Of a DNA stretch of 43,202 bases, positions 23,708-32,744 are shown piece after piece. Each line of letters opens with the position of its first letter. Positions within the stretch are counted from its first letter, which is position 1. The notes under the pieces are model-generated. The model did no database searches. It was not told the origin of the DNA and saw only the letters and a program-made list of their open reading frames with translations. The position numbers were made by a program, and so were the translations under genes. The stretch comes from an uncultured Alphaproteobacteria bacterium (GTDB lineage: Bacteria > Pseudomonadota > Alphaproteobacteria > Rhodobacterales > Rhodobacteraceae): assembly GCA_902531755.1 (NCBI GenBank), contig CACAFI010000013.1, positions 1 to 43,202 on the forward strand, in the 5' to 3' direction.

Positions 23708-24661
23708 TTAACTAAAGTTGAGCTTATCAATAGAATCTTTAATTTTCAAAAATTCTTCCTTTGTTATCTTTTCTTTATCAATAGAAATATTAAACCCGTC
23801 TCCATTCATTTTTAGGATATGCTCCCTTCTTTTATTAACAGCCCTATCCAGCTCAAAGTATCGTATCTTTCTTAAATAACCTTTAACGTCTATTTCCTTG
23901 GGTTCTTTGAATTTGAAAAAAGTATCCACTAGTAAATAGGTCTCTTCAGAGATACAAATTGATCCCGAGCTTGCAACGTTTTCCAATCTTGAAGCAAGAT
24001 TTACTGCTCCTCCAACAGCCGTATAATCTAGTCTCTCGTTACTACCAAAATTCCCTACAGTACAATAACCGGTGTTTATTCCTATGCGAACTTCAAGGTC
24101 TTTTCTTAACCCAAAGTTTTTTCCCCAAGTACCTTTAAGTTCGTCCATCTTACCAAGCATCTCAACAGCCATGTCCACACAAAGTCTTGCGTCTTCTTCA
24201 ACACCTTTTGATGTTGGGTCTCCAAAAAAAATCATTATGGAGTCACCGATAAACTTATCTATCGTCCCCCCGTACTTTAGAGCGATAATTGACATCTCAT
24301 TTAGATAAAAATTTATAAGGCTCGTGATTTCCTCAGACTCAAGTTCATCAGATATACTAGTAAAACCAACTATATCAGAAAAAAACACAGTGAGTTTTTT
24401 TCTATAACTAGTAACCTCAGCACTCTGTTTTCCACTGAAAATTTGTTCATGAATTTGAGGGGATAAATACTTAGCTAATTTGCCAGAAATGCCTTCCAAT
24501 TCTTCTGACTTTTTTAAAGCCTCTTCCTTGGCCTGATCGGCTATTTTCTTTTGAGCCTCAAGCTGAGTTGATAGAGATTTTCGTAAATTAGCTTCCAGCT
24601 TTAACTTAGAAAGCTCTCGCTTAAGTTGCGTCAATTCCTCTTCGGGACTCAAATCATTCAT
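23708..24661 (-). CDS. Class III adenylate/guanylate cyclase with N-terminal coiled coil
   Basis: 317 residues. Residues 8-60 form a Lys/Glu-rich coiled coil; YLSPQIHEQIF is the short linker often found ahead of bacterial class III catalytic domains. The catalytic domain has Asp96 (VFFSDIVGFTS) and Asp140 (DKFIGDSIMIFFG), which bind two metal ions, and IGINTGYCTVGNFG with DYTAVGGAVNLASRLE near the nucleotide site. No membrane or sensor domain is present, so the coiled coil or a partner should control dimerisation. It is seven bases downstream of a small zinc-ribbon gene on the same strand. cAMP or cGMP product cannot be fixed by eye. Confidence 0.88.
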   Translation of the reverse strand: MNDLSPEEELTQLKRELSKLKLEANLRKSLSTQLEAQKKIADQAKEEALKKSEELEGISGKLAKYLSPQIHEQIFSGKQSAEVTSYRKKLTVFFSDIVGFTSISDELESEEITSLINFYLNEMSIIALKYGGTIDKFIGDSIMIFFGDPTSKGVEEDARLCVDMAVEMLGKMDELKGTWGKNFGLRKDLEVRIGINTGYCTVGNFGSNERLDYTAVGGAVNLASRLENVASSGSICISEETYLLVDTFFKFKEPKEIDVKGYLRKIRYFELDRAVNKRREHILKMNGDGFNISIDKEKITKEEFLKIKDSIDKLNFS

Positions 24662-24668
24662 CTAAAGA

Positions 24669-24860
24669 TTAACCCTTGCAGTCCATGTCAGCACCACAAC
24701 AGGTAGGTGACTTTATCTTCCCATGGCCATTTGGACAGACTGATACTTGTATTTTTTTTCCTTCATCACTAGTAACAAAGTCATTCTCGAGTGCAGTTTC
24801 ACATTTAGCGCAAAAAGCATTTACCGCCATCCCACATTTAGCACATTCATAAGTAGCCAT
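24669..24860 (-). CDS. Small zinc-ribbon protein
   Basis: 63 residues. CxxC pairs at ECAKCGM and FCAKCETA suggest one zinc ribbon; further cysteines in SVCPNGHG, SPTCCGADMDCKG suggest a second site. No other domain. Start ATG 24860 with GGAGT about nine bases upstream. It precedes the cyclase gene by seven bases, so it may be a regulator or scaffold of that cyclase, but no function is established from sequence. Confidence 0.75.
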   Translation of the reverse strand: MATYECAKCGMAVNAFCAKCETALENDFVTSDEGKKIQVSVCPNGHGKIKSPTCCGADMDCKG

Positions 24861-25024
24861 AATAAAATTACTCCTTTAAAGCCAACCCAAATATAATTTT
24901 AGTTCTTTTGGCTTTTCAAAGTCAAGATCTCAGAAATGTCATCATGCCGATATTAATTTAATTTTATGCAATCAGTTAATACGATATCATAAGCGTGTTA
25001 ATGATAAATACTTAGGCTTACCAT

Positions 25025-25414
25025 ATGACAATTATCTTCCTTAATCCATCCAATGCACCAAAACCTGCTGCTAATTATTCAAATGTGGCTGTTATACCGG
25101 CAGGAAAAAAATTGTTATCAATATCTGGACAGATTGGAAACGATATGGACGGTAATGTCGCAGAGGGTCTAGAGGATCAATATCGATTAGCATTACAAAA
25201 CATAAATTTGATTGTTGAATCGCAAGGTGGCACAAAAGAGGATGTAGCAAAAATCACCGTTTTCATGACCGATGAACCCGACTGGATAAAGATTAAGTCT
25301 GCTGCCGATGAATTTTTACCGTCGCCAAGGCCCTCAATGTCATTTATTTACGTAAAAGGGCTTTTCAGACCAGATATTAAAGTAGAAATTGAAGCTTTGG
25401 CTGCAGTTGACTAG
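25025..25414 (+). CDS. RidA/YjgF-family enamine/imine deaminase
   Basis: 129 residues of the RidA fold: LSISGQIGNDMDGNVAEG at the N-terminal half and EDVAKITVFMTDEP followed by SPRPSMSFIYVKGLFRPD and KVEIEALAAV at the end, where the Arg normally holds the 2-imino acid carboxylate (here the exact Arg is not certain). It hydrolyses reactive enamines and imines to keto acids and ammonia. It lies 11 bases before the Ldh-family reductase, a sensible pair since both would handle imine intermediates. Divergent from the zinc-ribbon gene across 164 bases without a recognisable gene. Confidence 0.88.
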   Translation: MTIIFLNPSNAPKPAANYSNVAVIPAGKKLLSISGQIGNDMDGNVAEGLEDQYRLALQNINLIVESQGGTKEDVAKITVFMTDEPDWIKIKSAADEFLPSPRPSMSFIYVKGLFRPDIKVEIEALAAVD

Positions 25415-25425
25415 AAAGGATCATT

Positions 25426-26439
25426 ATGATGAGTACTATAGATACAGAGACACTCACTGTTGAAGAGATATATGATTTAGCATTTAATGTGTTGAATAAA
25501 TTTGGTTGTAATAAAGAAAATGCATCTGCTATTTCAAGAACTGTCGCAACCGCAGAAAGAGACGGGTCATTGTCGCATGGCCTTTTCAGAATTCCTGGAT
25601 ACGTTGCATCCTTAAAGTCGGGCAAAGTAAACGGAAATGCAGAGCCAAACATAACCTCGAGCCTTCCATCTGTTATAACAGTTGACGGAAATTTAGGTTA
25701 TGCCCCCTATTCACTTGAAAAAAGCTTGCCAGTACTGTCAGAAGCAGCTCTAAAACATGGCATAGCTGTAATGCGCCTTATAAATAGTTTTCATTTTGCG
25801 GCACTTTGGCCAGAGACTGAGTACCTAGCTGAACGAGGATTGTCAGGTATTGCATGTACAGTTTACAAACCTTCTGTTGCACCAGCTGGCGCAACAGAAC
25901 CATTTTTTGGAACGAACCCTATTTCCTTTGCTTGGCCAAGAAAGAATTCAACCCCTTTAGTTTTTGATATGGCGACTTCAACACTTGCAATGGGGGATGT
26001 TCAGATCGCAGCAAGAGACGGACATCCCGTTCCTCATGGGACAGGTCTTGGGCCTGATGGAAAACCATCTGATGATCCAAAAGAAATATTAAAGGGAGTG
26101 TTATTACCTTTTGGAGGATATAAAGGGTCAGCTATATCTATGATGATCGAGCTATTTTCTGCAGGATTAACAGGAGACAATTTTTCTTTTGAAGCAGCAA
26201 AAACTGATAATAATGATGGAGGACCAGCAAAGGGAGGCGAACTAGTCCTAGCTATTAACCCTGAGCTTATAGCTGGACCAGACTGGGATACTCATAGCGA
26301 AGGATTCTTTAAGGAAATTAAACAGTTAAAAGGAATACGGCTTCCTGGGGAGAGACGACATCGCAATAGACTGGATAACAGCCCTAGAAAAATAAATAAG
26401 GAGCTCCTGGAAAAAATTAAAGGACTATCGGAGAGCTAA
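25426..26439 (+). CDS. Ldh-family (malate/lactate dehydrogenase-2 type) NAD(P) oxidoreductase
   Basis: 337 residues of the type-2 malate/L-lactate dehydrogenase family. Visible are SHGLFRIPGYVASLKSG, HGIAVMRLINSFHFAALWP with the catalytic His, EPFFGTNPISFAWP and LVFDMATST, then PFGGYKGSAISMMIE. The family reduces or oxidises 2-oxo acids, ureidoglycolate, cyclic imines (Delta1-piperideine-2-carboxylate) or (R)-sulfolactate (ComC). The RidA partner favours an imine-linked amino-acid role; a ComC-like role would fit the sulfonate operon. Starts ATG 25426 and 25429 are equivalent, with AAAGGA upstream. Convergent with the GlnT-like gene. Confidence 0.82.
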   Translation: MMSTIDTETLTVEEIYDLAFNVLNKFGCNKENASAISRTVATAERDGSLSHGLFRIPGYVASLKSGKVNGNAEPNITSSLPSVITVDGNLGYAPYSLEKSLPVLSEAALKHGIAVMRLINSFHFAALWPETEYLAERGLSGIACTVYKPSVAPAGATEPFFGTNPISFAWPRKNSTPLVFDMATSTLAMGDVQIAARDGHPVPHGTGLGPDGKPSDDPKEILKGVLLPFGGYKGSAISMMIELFSAGLTGDNFSFEAAKTDNNDGGPAKGGELVLAINPELIAGPDWDTHSEGFFKEIKQLKGIRLPGERRHRNRLDNSPRKINKELLEKIKGLSES

Positions 26440-26455
26440 AAAGAGGCATAGCACT

Positions 26456-27757
26456 CTAAATATCCAAAGTATTTCTTTTTTCCCATTCTGAAAAATGTGC
26501 GGTGTAAGAATGCCATTCCTCCATTTTGAGCTTAATAAATGAATCAGAAAAGGCTTTTCCTAGTCCCTCTTTAAAGCTTTTATCTTTATCAAAGGCACGC
26601 AAAGCATCAAGTAGGTTTAATGGCAACTTTTCAGCCTTGGCAATTGCTTTTGCATCTTCATACATATTTGTATTTGATCTTTCCCCTGGATCTAATTTTT
26701 TTTCAACGCCATTTAAGCCTGCCGTAATAATAGCTGCCTGTAATAAATAAGGATTAGTAGCACCGTCTGGAAGTCTGAGTTCGAATCTTCCCGCATCGGG
26801 TACTCTTACCATGTGAGTTCTATTATTTTCTGTCCAAGTAATAGTATTCGGCGCCCAACTCGCTCCGCTTAAAGTCCTTGGAGCATTAATTCGTTTATAG
26901 GAATTTACAGTCGGGTTGGTGATCGCAGTCATAGCCTTGGCGTGACTAATAATACCTCCAAGAAAGTTTAGGCCCTCTTTTGACAAACCAATATCTGACT
27001 TCTTACTAGCAAAAACATTTCTCTTAGCCTTTAAATCCCAAACTGATATATGAGCATGACAACCATTACCTGTTAAACTTTCAATAGGCTTAGGCATAAA
27101 AGTTGCTCTAAGACCATGCTTTTCAGCAACGGATTTAACCATAAACTTGAAGAAAGAGTGTTTATCTGCAGTTCGTAAAGCGTCATCAAATTCAAAGTTC
27201 ATTTCAAATTGACCATTGGCATCTTCATGATCATTTTGATACGGACCCCAACCCAATACTCCGAGATAATCACAAATTTCAGCTATCACATCGTATCGGC
27301 GCATCAGAGCCTGTTGATCATAACAAGGTTTTTCAGCATTATCATATGGGTCAGAAATAGCTGATCCATCAGGTGTTAAGAGAAAAAACTCAGCCTCTAT
27401 GCCAGTCTTTACCCTCATGCTCTTCTTTTTTGCTCTATCAATAGCTTTGTTAAGAACATTTCTTGGTGCCTGCTCTACCAATTTGCCTTCCATCATGCAG
27501 TTACTTGCAAGCCAAGCTACATCCTTTTTCCAAGGAAGTTTTATAACGCTCTGAGGGTCGGGCACTGCTAGCATATCTGGGTACGCAGGGGTCATATCTA
27601 GCCAACTAGCAAAGCCCGCAAAACCTGCCCCATCTTTTTGCATATCAGATATGGCTGATGCTGGAACAAGCTTTGCTCTCTGTACCCCAAAGAGATCAGT
27701 ATATGTAACCATAAAGTATTTTATTTTTTCTTTTTTTGCGTAATTCTTCAAATCCAT
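26456..27757 (-). CDS. glnT: Glutamine synthetase-family ligase (GlnT / gamma-glutamylmethylamide synthetase-like)
   Basis: 433 residues, shorter than GlnA. Signature parts: YTDLFGVQRAKLVPASA, the metal-binding GIEAEFFLL, NDHEDANGQFEMNF, the substrate and phosphate loop NGCHAHIS, SYKRINAPRTLSGASWAPN with a catalytic Arg, and FELRLPDGATNPYLL. It ligates ammonia or an amine to glutamate with ATP. GlnT and the methylamine enzyme GmaS belong to the same subgroup and are not separable by eye. Start ATG 27757 with GGAGG about seven bases upstream. It is last of a four-gene minus-strand run (GST, CMD-like, methyltransferase, this gene), which argues for a special amine rather than general nitrogen assimilation. 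Confidence 0.8.
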   Translation of the reverse strand: MDLKNYAKKEKIKYFMVTYTDLFGVQRAKLVPASAISDMQKDGAGFAGFASWLDMTPAYPDMLAVPDPQSVIKLPWKKDVAWLASNCMMEGKLVEQAPRNVLNKAIDRAKKKSMRVKTGIEAEFFLLTPDGSAISDPYDNAEKPCYDQQALMRRYDVIAEICDYLGVLGWGPYQNDHEDANGQFEMNFEFDDALRTADKHSFFKFMVKSVAEKHGLRATFMPKPIESLTGNGCHAHISVWDLKAKRNVFASKKSDIGLSKEGLNFLGGIISHAKAMTAITNPTVNSYKRINAPRTLSGASWAPNTITWTENNRTHMVRVPDAGRFELRLPDGATNPYLLQAAIITAGLNGVEKKLDPGERSNTNMYEDAKAIAKAEKLPLNLLDALRAFDKDKSFKEGLGKAFSDSFIKLKMEEWHSYTAHFSEWEKRNTLDI

Positions 27758-27790
27758 TATTTGCCTCCATTCATTACTTGAGGTAAGAAC

Positions 27791-28612
27791 CTAATTCTTC
27801 ATACAAATCAACCTTATACCGCCAATAATATTTTTAGCGAAACACTCCGCTGCGGTTTTATAGAATTCCTCAATTGTAATATACCCTTCAACACCGTGAA
27901 TTTTTTCATGTTTGTTTCTATTAGTTTGAAGCAACTTCAAACGTTCGTTTGTAAAACTTTCCCAGTCTGATGACATATCCTTATGCTCAACAATTTCAAA
28001 ACCAACGTTAGCACAGGTATCTAAATAATCAGAATATTTTTCTAATGAATTTGCAAAGAGTTTTTTTTCTAACATTTCTTTATGAGAGCTCTCAAACCCG
28101 CTCCCAAAAGTAAGGTCTTCAATAAAGAGCATCCCCTTTTTATTCAACAAGTTAAAAAGTTTGTCAGTATATTTTTGTCGACAAGGAATATGGTACAAGG
28201 CTAACCAAGAAACAATTTTATTAAAAAAAGAATCCTTTTGGGAAAAATTTAGAAAATCTTGGTTTATGTGTGTAACGAAGCTTTGAAGGCCTGTTCTAAG
28301 TGTTAACTCCTTCCCGACCTCTGAATAATCTTGCTGCAGTTCTAATGCAGAAACATGTGCTCTTGTTTTATAAGCAATGTATCGAGATGGGCCTCCCCAG
28401 CCAGCTCCTACCTCTAAGACATTATCATTTTCCTGAATATTAATAGTCTCTATAGCTTCTTGAACACTTAGTGTGCCATGATAATGCAATTGGTCAAATT
28501 GATTGACGTCCTCTAGATTAAGCTCATCATCTTCTGAATAACCGAGCGCTTTCAAATCTTTGAATATTCTATAAGCATCAGAATAAAGTTTCATTTCTTT
28601 TATGTTATTCAT
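27791..28612 (-). CDS. SAM-dependent methyltransferase (dimethylglycine/cyclopropane-type)
   Basis: 273 residues from ATG 28612; a GTG at 28627 is the alternative. SAM motif I is VLEVGAGWGGPSRYIA, then VSALELQQDYSEVG and the KIVSWLALYHIPCRQKY post-I segment. The overall pattern recalls N-methyltransferases of the glycine/dimethylglycine group, but the substrate is open. It follows the CMD-like gene by 22 bases and precedes the GlnT-like gene by 33 bases, so all are likely in one transcript. Confidence 0.72.
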   Translation of the reverse strand: MNNIKEMKLYSDAYRIFKDLKALGYSEDDELNLEDVNQFDQLHYHGTLSVQEAIETINIQENDNVLEVGAGWGGPSRYIAYKTRAHVSALELQQDYSEVGKELTLRTGLQSFVTHINQDFLNFSQKDSFFNKIVSWLALYHIPCRQKYTDKLFNLLNKKGMLFIEDLTFGSGFESSHKEMLEKKLFANSLEKYSDYLDTCANVGFEIVEHKDMSSDWESFTNERLKLLQTNRNKHEKIHGVEGYITIEEFYKTAAECFAKNIIGGIRLICMKN

Positions 28613-28634
28613 ATTAATAAACGGCACTCTTTCT

Positions 28635-29024
28635 TTAAATTAAATTCTCTTCTTCTAGGACCTTTCTTGCTACCCTAAAGCATTCCACAGCTTGTGGAAC
28701 ACCGCAATAAATACCAATAATGTGTATAATTGCCCGCAATTCATTCTTAGAAACTCCGTTTTTTATTGCTCCTCTAAAATGTGTTTCCCACTCTGTCATT
28801 TTTCCAAGAGCACCGATCATCGAAAGATTCATCATTGATCGTGTTTTTGCGTCAATTACTTCATCGCCCCAACCAAAACCCCAACACCAGGCCGTCATTG
28901 CTTCTTGAAAAGGTCGGGAGAATTCGTCCGCTTCTTCCAGGTTTTTCTTTACATAATCCTCTCCAACCGTCGATACTCTCTGCTTTATACCCTTTTCAAA
29001 TAGATCCTCAGTAAAAATAGACAT
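28635..29024 (-). CDS. Carboxymuconolactone decarboxylase/AhpD-like protein
   Basis: 129 residues of the CMD family (PcaC/AhpD-like fold). Seen are WGDEVIDAKTRSMMNLSMIGALG, ETHFRGAIKNGVSKNELRAIIHIIGIYCG and PQAVECFRVA. The standard decarboxylase opens the gamma-carboxymuconolactone ring; AhpD-type members need a CxxC, which is absent here, so a peroxidase role is unlikely. It starts ATG 29024 and lies between the GST and methyltransferase genes. Confidence 0.82.
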   Translation of the reverse strand: MSIFTEDLFEKGIKQRVSTVGEDYVKKNLEEADEFSRPFQEAMTAWCWGFGWGDEVIDAKTRSMMNLSMIGALGKMTEWETHFRGAIKNGVSKNELRAIIHIIGIYCGVPQAVECFRVARKVLEEENLI

Positions 29025-29074
29025 AAATATCCTCCTTTATATATTTTTTTGTGGCACTTTTTGCTAACTAAAAT

Positions 29075-29683
29075 TTACAGTTTGTGAGATAATAACACTT
29101 TATTTACCGCATCATCTTCCTTCATTTGAGCAATAAATTTACCTAAATTATCTTTATCATTAAGTAAATTATCTATACTAGGGTCCCATCTCGTTACCAT
29201 ATACAAATAATAATCCACCGCTGATTTGTTTTTCCCTAATAAATAGGGATTAAGTTTCATATTTATATATTTGTAAGCGGTTTCACGGTCTTGAGTGGCC
29301 AGCTTTCCAACATCCTCTGCAACATCTTTAGGCGCATAACGGTGCGAGTAAAACTGCCTATGATATCCTGCATATATTGACGTCGCTATCATCGCTAAAT
29401 ACTGCCATAAAATGTTACGCTCAGACGAGGAGCTATGAGGAGCCAATTGAGGAAACTTTTCTATCAAATGAGTCACAATTGCTACTGTTTCAAATATGGT
29501 TTGCCCGTCTGGACAGACTAAAACCGGTATTTTTGAAAAAGGACTTATACTCTTAAATTCATCCTGCTGTGCCTCTTCGACAGATATATTTTTAAACTCA
29601 TACTCAACATTTGCTGCAGTTAACAAAAATTCAGCGATCAATGATCCTGCCCTTGGACGCCCTATCACTATGTATTTTTTCAT
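29075..29683 (-). CDS. Glutathione S-transferase-like protein
   Basis: 202 residues. The N-terminal thioredoxin fold is IVIGRPRAGSLIAEFLLTA, with the cis-Pro glutathione-binding turn SPFSKIPVLVCPDG and FETVAIVTHLIEKFP. An all-helical C-terminal half follows. The Ser in GRPRAGS could serve as the thiol-activating residue. Its partner genes downstream (CMD-like, methyltransferase, ligase) suggest a catabolic role on a defined compound rather than general detoxification. Start ATG 29683. Confidence 0.82.
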   Translation of the reverse strand: MKKYIVIGRPRAGSLIAEFLLTAANVEYEFKNISVEEAQQDEFKSISPFSKIPVLVCPDGQTIFETVAIVTHLIEKFPQLAPHSSSSERNILWQYLAMIATSIYAGYHRQFYSHRYAPKDVAEDVGKLATQDRETAYKYINMKLNPYLLGKNKSAVDYYLYMVTRWDPSIDNLLNDKDNLGKFIAQMKEDDAVNKVLLSHKL

Positions 29684-29767
29684 ATAATATTCCTTTCAGG
29701 GTGGTATTAATTTAAAGTATATAAAGCAATTAAATATTAGAGTATAAAATCAGAAAATTATTAAAAG

Positions 29768-31066
29768 ATGTTTTTATATAATGAAGTTCAAAAAAGAGAA
29801 GCCAATCAAGAACGGGTAAGGGTTGGACTAATTGGCGCCGGTAAATTTGGATCCATGTTTTTATCTCAAGCACTGTTCACAATTGGTTTAGAAGTTATTT
29901 CAATTGTCGATATCAGCGCAGAAAATGCAAAAAAAAATTGCCGAGATGTAGGCTGGACTGAAGAACAGATAGGGTCAGTATTATTTTTTGATAATTTGAA
30001 AAAGATGATCTCTCAGACCAAAATAGATGTTTTGGTAGAAGCTACCGGAGATCCTATAGAGGGAACAAAACACGCTCTTATTGCGATAGAGGAAGGGTTG
30101 GATATTGTTATGGTCAATGTTGAGGCTGATGTATTGAGCGGACCATATCTTGCAAAAGAGGCTGAGAAGGCAGGTATTGTTTATTCTATGGCTTATGGCG
30201 ACCAACCTGCTCTTACTACGGAACTCGTTGAATGGGCACGTGCGTCTGGGTTTCACGTGGTCGCAGCAGGCAAAGGAACAAAATATCTACCTCAATATCA
30301 TTATAGTACACCCGATACCGTTTGGGATTACTATGGGCTAAATAGAGAAGAGGCTTTGTCTGCCGGAATGAATAGTAGAATGTTTAATTCTTTTTTAGAT
30401 GGAACAAAATCAGCTTTGGAAATGGCTGCAATAAGCAACGCTACGTTATTAAAACCGCCTCCCAATGGCCTAAAGTTTCCTCCAGCTGGAATGGATCATC
30501 TCTCTCATGTTTTAAGACCTCAAGTTGATGGGGGTATTCTAGAATTTTCTGGCACAGTTGAAGTCGTATCTTCTTTAGAAAGAGACGGAAGACCAGTTTT
30601 TAAGGACCTCAGGTGGGGCGTTTATGTAGTGCTTGAAGCAGGAAATGAATATGCAGAAAAATGTTTTACTCAATACGGAATGAATACAGATGATACTGGG
30701 CGATATTCCTCAATGTACAAGCCATTTCATCTTATAGGCATGGAATTGAACACATCAATCTTCTCCGCTGCTATTTTAAAGAAAGCTACCGGATGCACGA
30801 AAGAATTTTCTGGAGATGTAATTGCGACTGCAAAACAAAACCTAAAAAAAGGGCAGTTATTGGATGGTGAAGGAGGCTTTACTGTTTGGGGAAAACTTTA
30901 CCAAGCTGATTTTGCAAAAAAAATAAATGGGTTACCGATAGGTCTCGCCAATAATGTTAAATTAAAGAATGACGTTGAAAAAGATGCGCCAGTATGTTGG
31001 TCGGATGTCGACCTTGATATCAACTGTCCAGTGGTTAAGATACGAGAAAAAATAAAATTAAGCTGA
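29768..31066 (+). CDS. COG4091-like NAD(P)-dependent dehydrogenase (homoserine-dehydrogenase-like with SAF C-terminus)
   Basis: 432 residues. The N-terminal Rossmann motif is VGLIGAGKFGSMFLS, followed by VLVEATGDPIEGTKHA, typical of the homoserine-dehydrogenase-like NAD domain, and HVVAAGKGTKYLPQY. The C-terminal part (SGDVIATAKQNLKKGQLLDGEGGFTVWG) looks like the SAF/oxidoreductase tail common to COG4091 proteins. Reported relatives act on branched or unusual sugars; no substrate is evident. It opens a plus-strand run with two SDRs and an MFS carrier and is divergent from the GST gene by 84 bases. Confidence 0.78.
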   Translation: MFLYNEVQKREANQERVRVGLIGAGKFGSMFLSQALFTIGLEVISIVDISAENAKKNCRDVGWTEEQIGSVLFFDNLKKMISQTKIDVLVEATGDPIEGTKHALIAIEEGLDIVMVNVEADVLSGPYLAKEAEKAGIVYSMAYGDQPALTTELVEWARASGFHVVAAGKGTKYLPQYHYSTPDTVWDYYGLNREEALSAGMNSRMFNSFLDGTKSALEMAAISNATLLKPPPNGLKFPPAGMDHLSHVLRPQVDGGILEFSGTVEVVSSLERDGRPVFKDLRWGVYVVLEAGNEYAEKCFTQYGMNTDDTGRYSSMYKPFHLIGMELNTSIFSAAILKKATGCTKEFSGDVIATAKQNLKKGQLLDGEGGFTVWGKLYQADFAKKINGLPIGLANNVKLKNDVEKDAPVCWSDVDLDINCPVVKIREKIKLS

Positions 31067-31134
31067 AATAAAGATTACCTAAGCGCTAATAAATAAGTAT
31101 CATTAGATAAATTATAATTACTTTGGGGGCTTTT

Positions 31135-31827
31135 ATGGCAGGGTCGGTATTGATTGTGGGTGTTGGTTTAGGCCTAAGCGCTTCACTAGCGCGACTGTTT
31201 CATTCTGAAAAGAAAACTATTTGTTTAGCATCAAGAAATACAGAAAAATTAGCATCTCTTAAAGAGGAATTAAATGCTCATGTTTATACCTGTGATGCTG
31301 CTGACCCAAATCATGTAGAGGAGTTGTTCAAGAAAACTGATGAGGCAGTAGGAACTCCGGAAATTGTAATCTATAACCCTTCGGCTCGGGTAAGAGGATC
31401 GATTGTAGACTTGGACCCTCATGAAACTAAAAAAGCCATTGAAATAACGTGCTACGGAGGCTTTTTAGTTGCGCAGCAAGCTGCAAAAAGAATGTTAAAA
31501 AAAGGAGAAGGAAATATCTTCTTAACCAGTGCATCAGCAGCAGTTAAGGGCTTCCCCCTTTCTTCAGTGTTTGCAATGGGAAAGTTTGGATTGAGAGGCC
31601 TAGCGCAATCGTTAGCAAGAGAACTGCATCCACAAAACATACACATAGGCCATTTCATTATTGATGGGGGCATAAGTGCAACCCATCGTGAAGAGAGACA
31701 AGAGGACGGCTCATACAAATTTTTAGATCCTGACGAAATCGCAAAAAGCTATTTGCATTTTTATCAACAACATAAAAGCTCCTGGTCTTGGGAAATTGAG
31801 TTGCGTCCTTGGGTTGAAAAATTTTAG
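31135..31827 (+). CDS. Short-chain dehydrogenase-like protein lacking the catalytic Tyr
   Basis: 230 residues from ATG 31135, behind GGGGG six bases upstream. The cofactor motif is VLIVGVGLGLSASLAR and the DA of CDAADPNH is in the usual place. The active site is odd: where SDRs have YxxxK, this has FAMGK (Phe146, Lys150), and the NNAG motif is replaced by YNPSAR. Ser132 is kept. I recall a subgroup with this Phe, so it may be a fixed feature rather than a mutation; catalysis would differ or the protein may bind rather than reduce. It is followed by a normal SDR after 21 bases. Confidence 0.78.
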   Translation: MAGSVLIVGVGLGLSASLARLFHSEKKTICLASRNTEKLASLKEELNAHVYTCDAADPNHVEELFKKTDEAVGTPEIVIYNPSARVRGSIVDLDPHETKKAIEITCYGGFLVAQQAAKRMLKKGEGNIFLTSASAAVKGFPLSSVFAMGKFGLRGLAQSLARELHPQNIHIGHFIIDGGISATHREERQEDGSYKFLDPDEIAKSYLHFYQQHKSSWSWEIELRPWVEKF

Positions 31828-31848
31828 TTTAAAGTATCAGATATAAAA

Positions 31849-32634
31849 ATGTCAGACAGTTTAAAAAAGAAGATATGCCTAATTACTGGAGCTCGCACAG
31901 GAATTGGACTATCTATAGGGCAAACGTTAGCGAAAAATGGTTATAGAGTTATATTTTCTGGTCGGAAGCTAAATGACTGTAAAGACACCGTGAATCAGCT
32001 TGTGGCACAAGGCTTTGAAGCAGCTGAAACTCCGATAGATTTATCAAACCTTTCTTCTTTGAAAACACAAACCGAAATGGCGTTATCGATTTGGGGAAGC
32101 ATTGATATTTTAATTAATAATGGAGCGGTAATCGAGCCTATCAGTTTAATCGATAAATTAGACGTTCATGATTTTGAGAACGCCGTTCGTGTAAATTATT
32201 TGGCACCATCCTTATTGATATCATATTGTTGGAGCAACTTTACGAAAAATAGAGGAAAAGTGTTGAATATATTATCCGGGGCATCAGTCAACCCAATAGA
32301 GGGATGGACAGTCTATTGCTCGACAAAAGCCGCTCTTCACATGATAAATCAGCAAACACACCTTGAAGGTAACAAATATGGCATTTCATCGATTGGAATA
32401 AGACCTGGAATGGTTGACACTGAAATGCAAAGTAAAATCAGAGCAAGTGGAGTAAATCAGATTTCTAAAGTAAAAAAAGAAGACCTTATAAATACAAAAA
32501 GACCAGGCTTGTTTGCTCTCTGGTGCGCCTCTCCAGAAGCCAATCAATTTTCTGGAGAAATGATATCTGAGAATGACCCCGAAGTTAAAGCTAAATACCA
32601 AACTTGGATAAAAACTCAGAAACAAGAGTTGTAA
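31849..32634 (+). CDS. Short-chain dehydrogenase/reductase (classical)
   Basis: 261 residues. All classical SDR elements are present: LITGARTGIGLSIG for NAD(P), the NNGA segment ILINNGAVIEP, Ser in NILSGASV and the catalytic Tyr-Lys in YCSTKAAL, then IRPGMVDTEM. It should interconvert a secondary alcohol and a ketone on a small substrate. Start ATG 31849; part of the same run as the SDR-like gene and MFS carrier. Confidence 0.87.
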   Translation: MSDSLKKKICLITGARTGIGLSIGQTLAKNGYRVIFSGRKLNDCKDTVNQLVAQGFEAAETPIDLSNLSSLKTQTEMALSIWGSIDILINNGAVIEPISLIDKLDVHDFENAVRVNYLAPSLLISYCWSNFTKNRGKVLNILSGASVNPIEGWTVYCSTKAALHMINQQTHLEGNKYGISSIGIRPGMVDTEMQSKIRASGVNQISKVKKEDLINTKRPGLFALWCASPEANQFSGEMISENDPEVKAKYQTWIKTQKQEL

Positions 32635-32744
32635 CATCAATATTAACTGTCTAACATTTAAAATATTTTGCTCTTTGGTCTAATAAAAACTGAGGCAAGG
32701 CCTTATCAAGCTTTCTAGAAAAAAATTTTTAAAAAGGATCAAAA

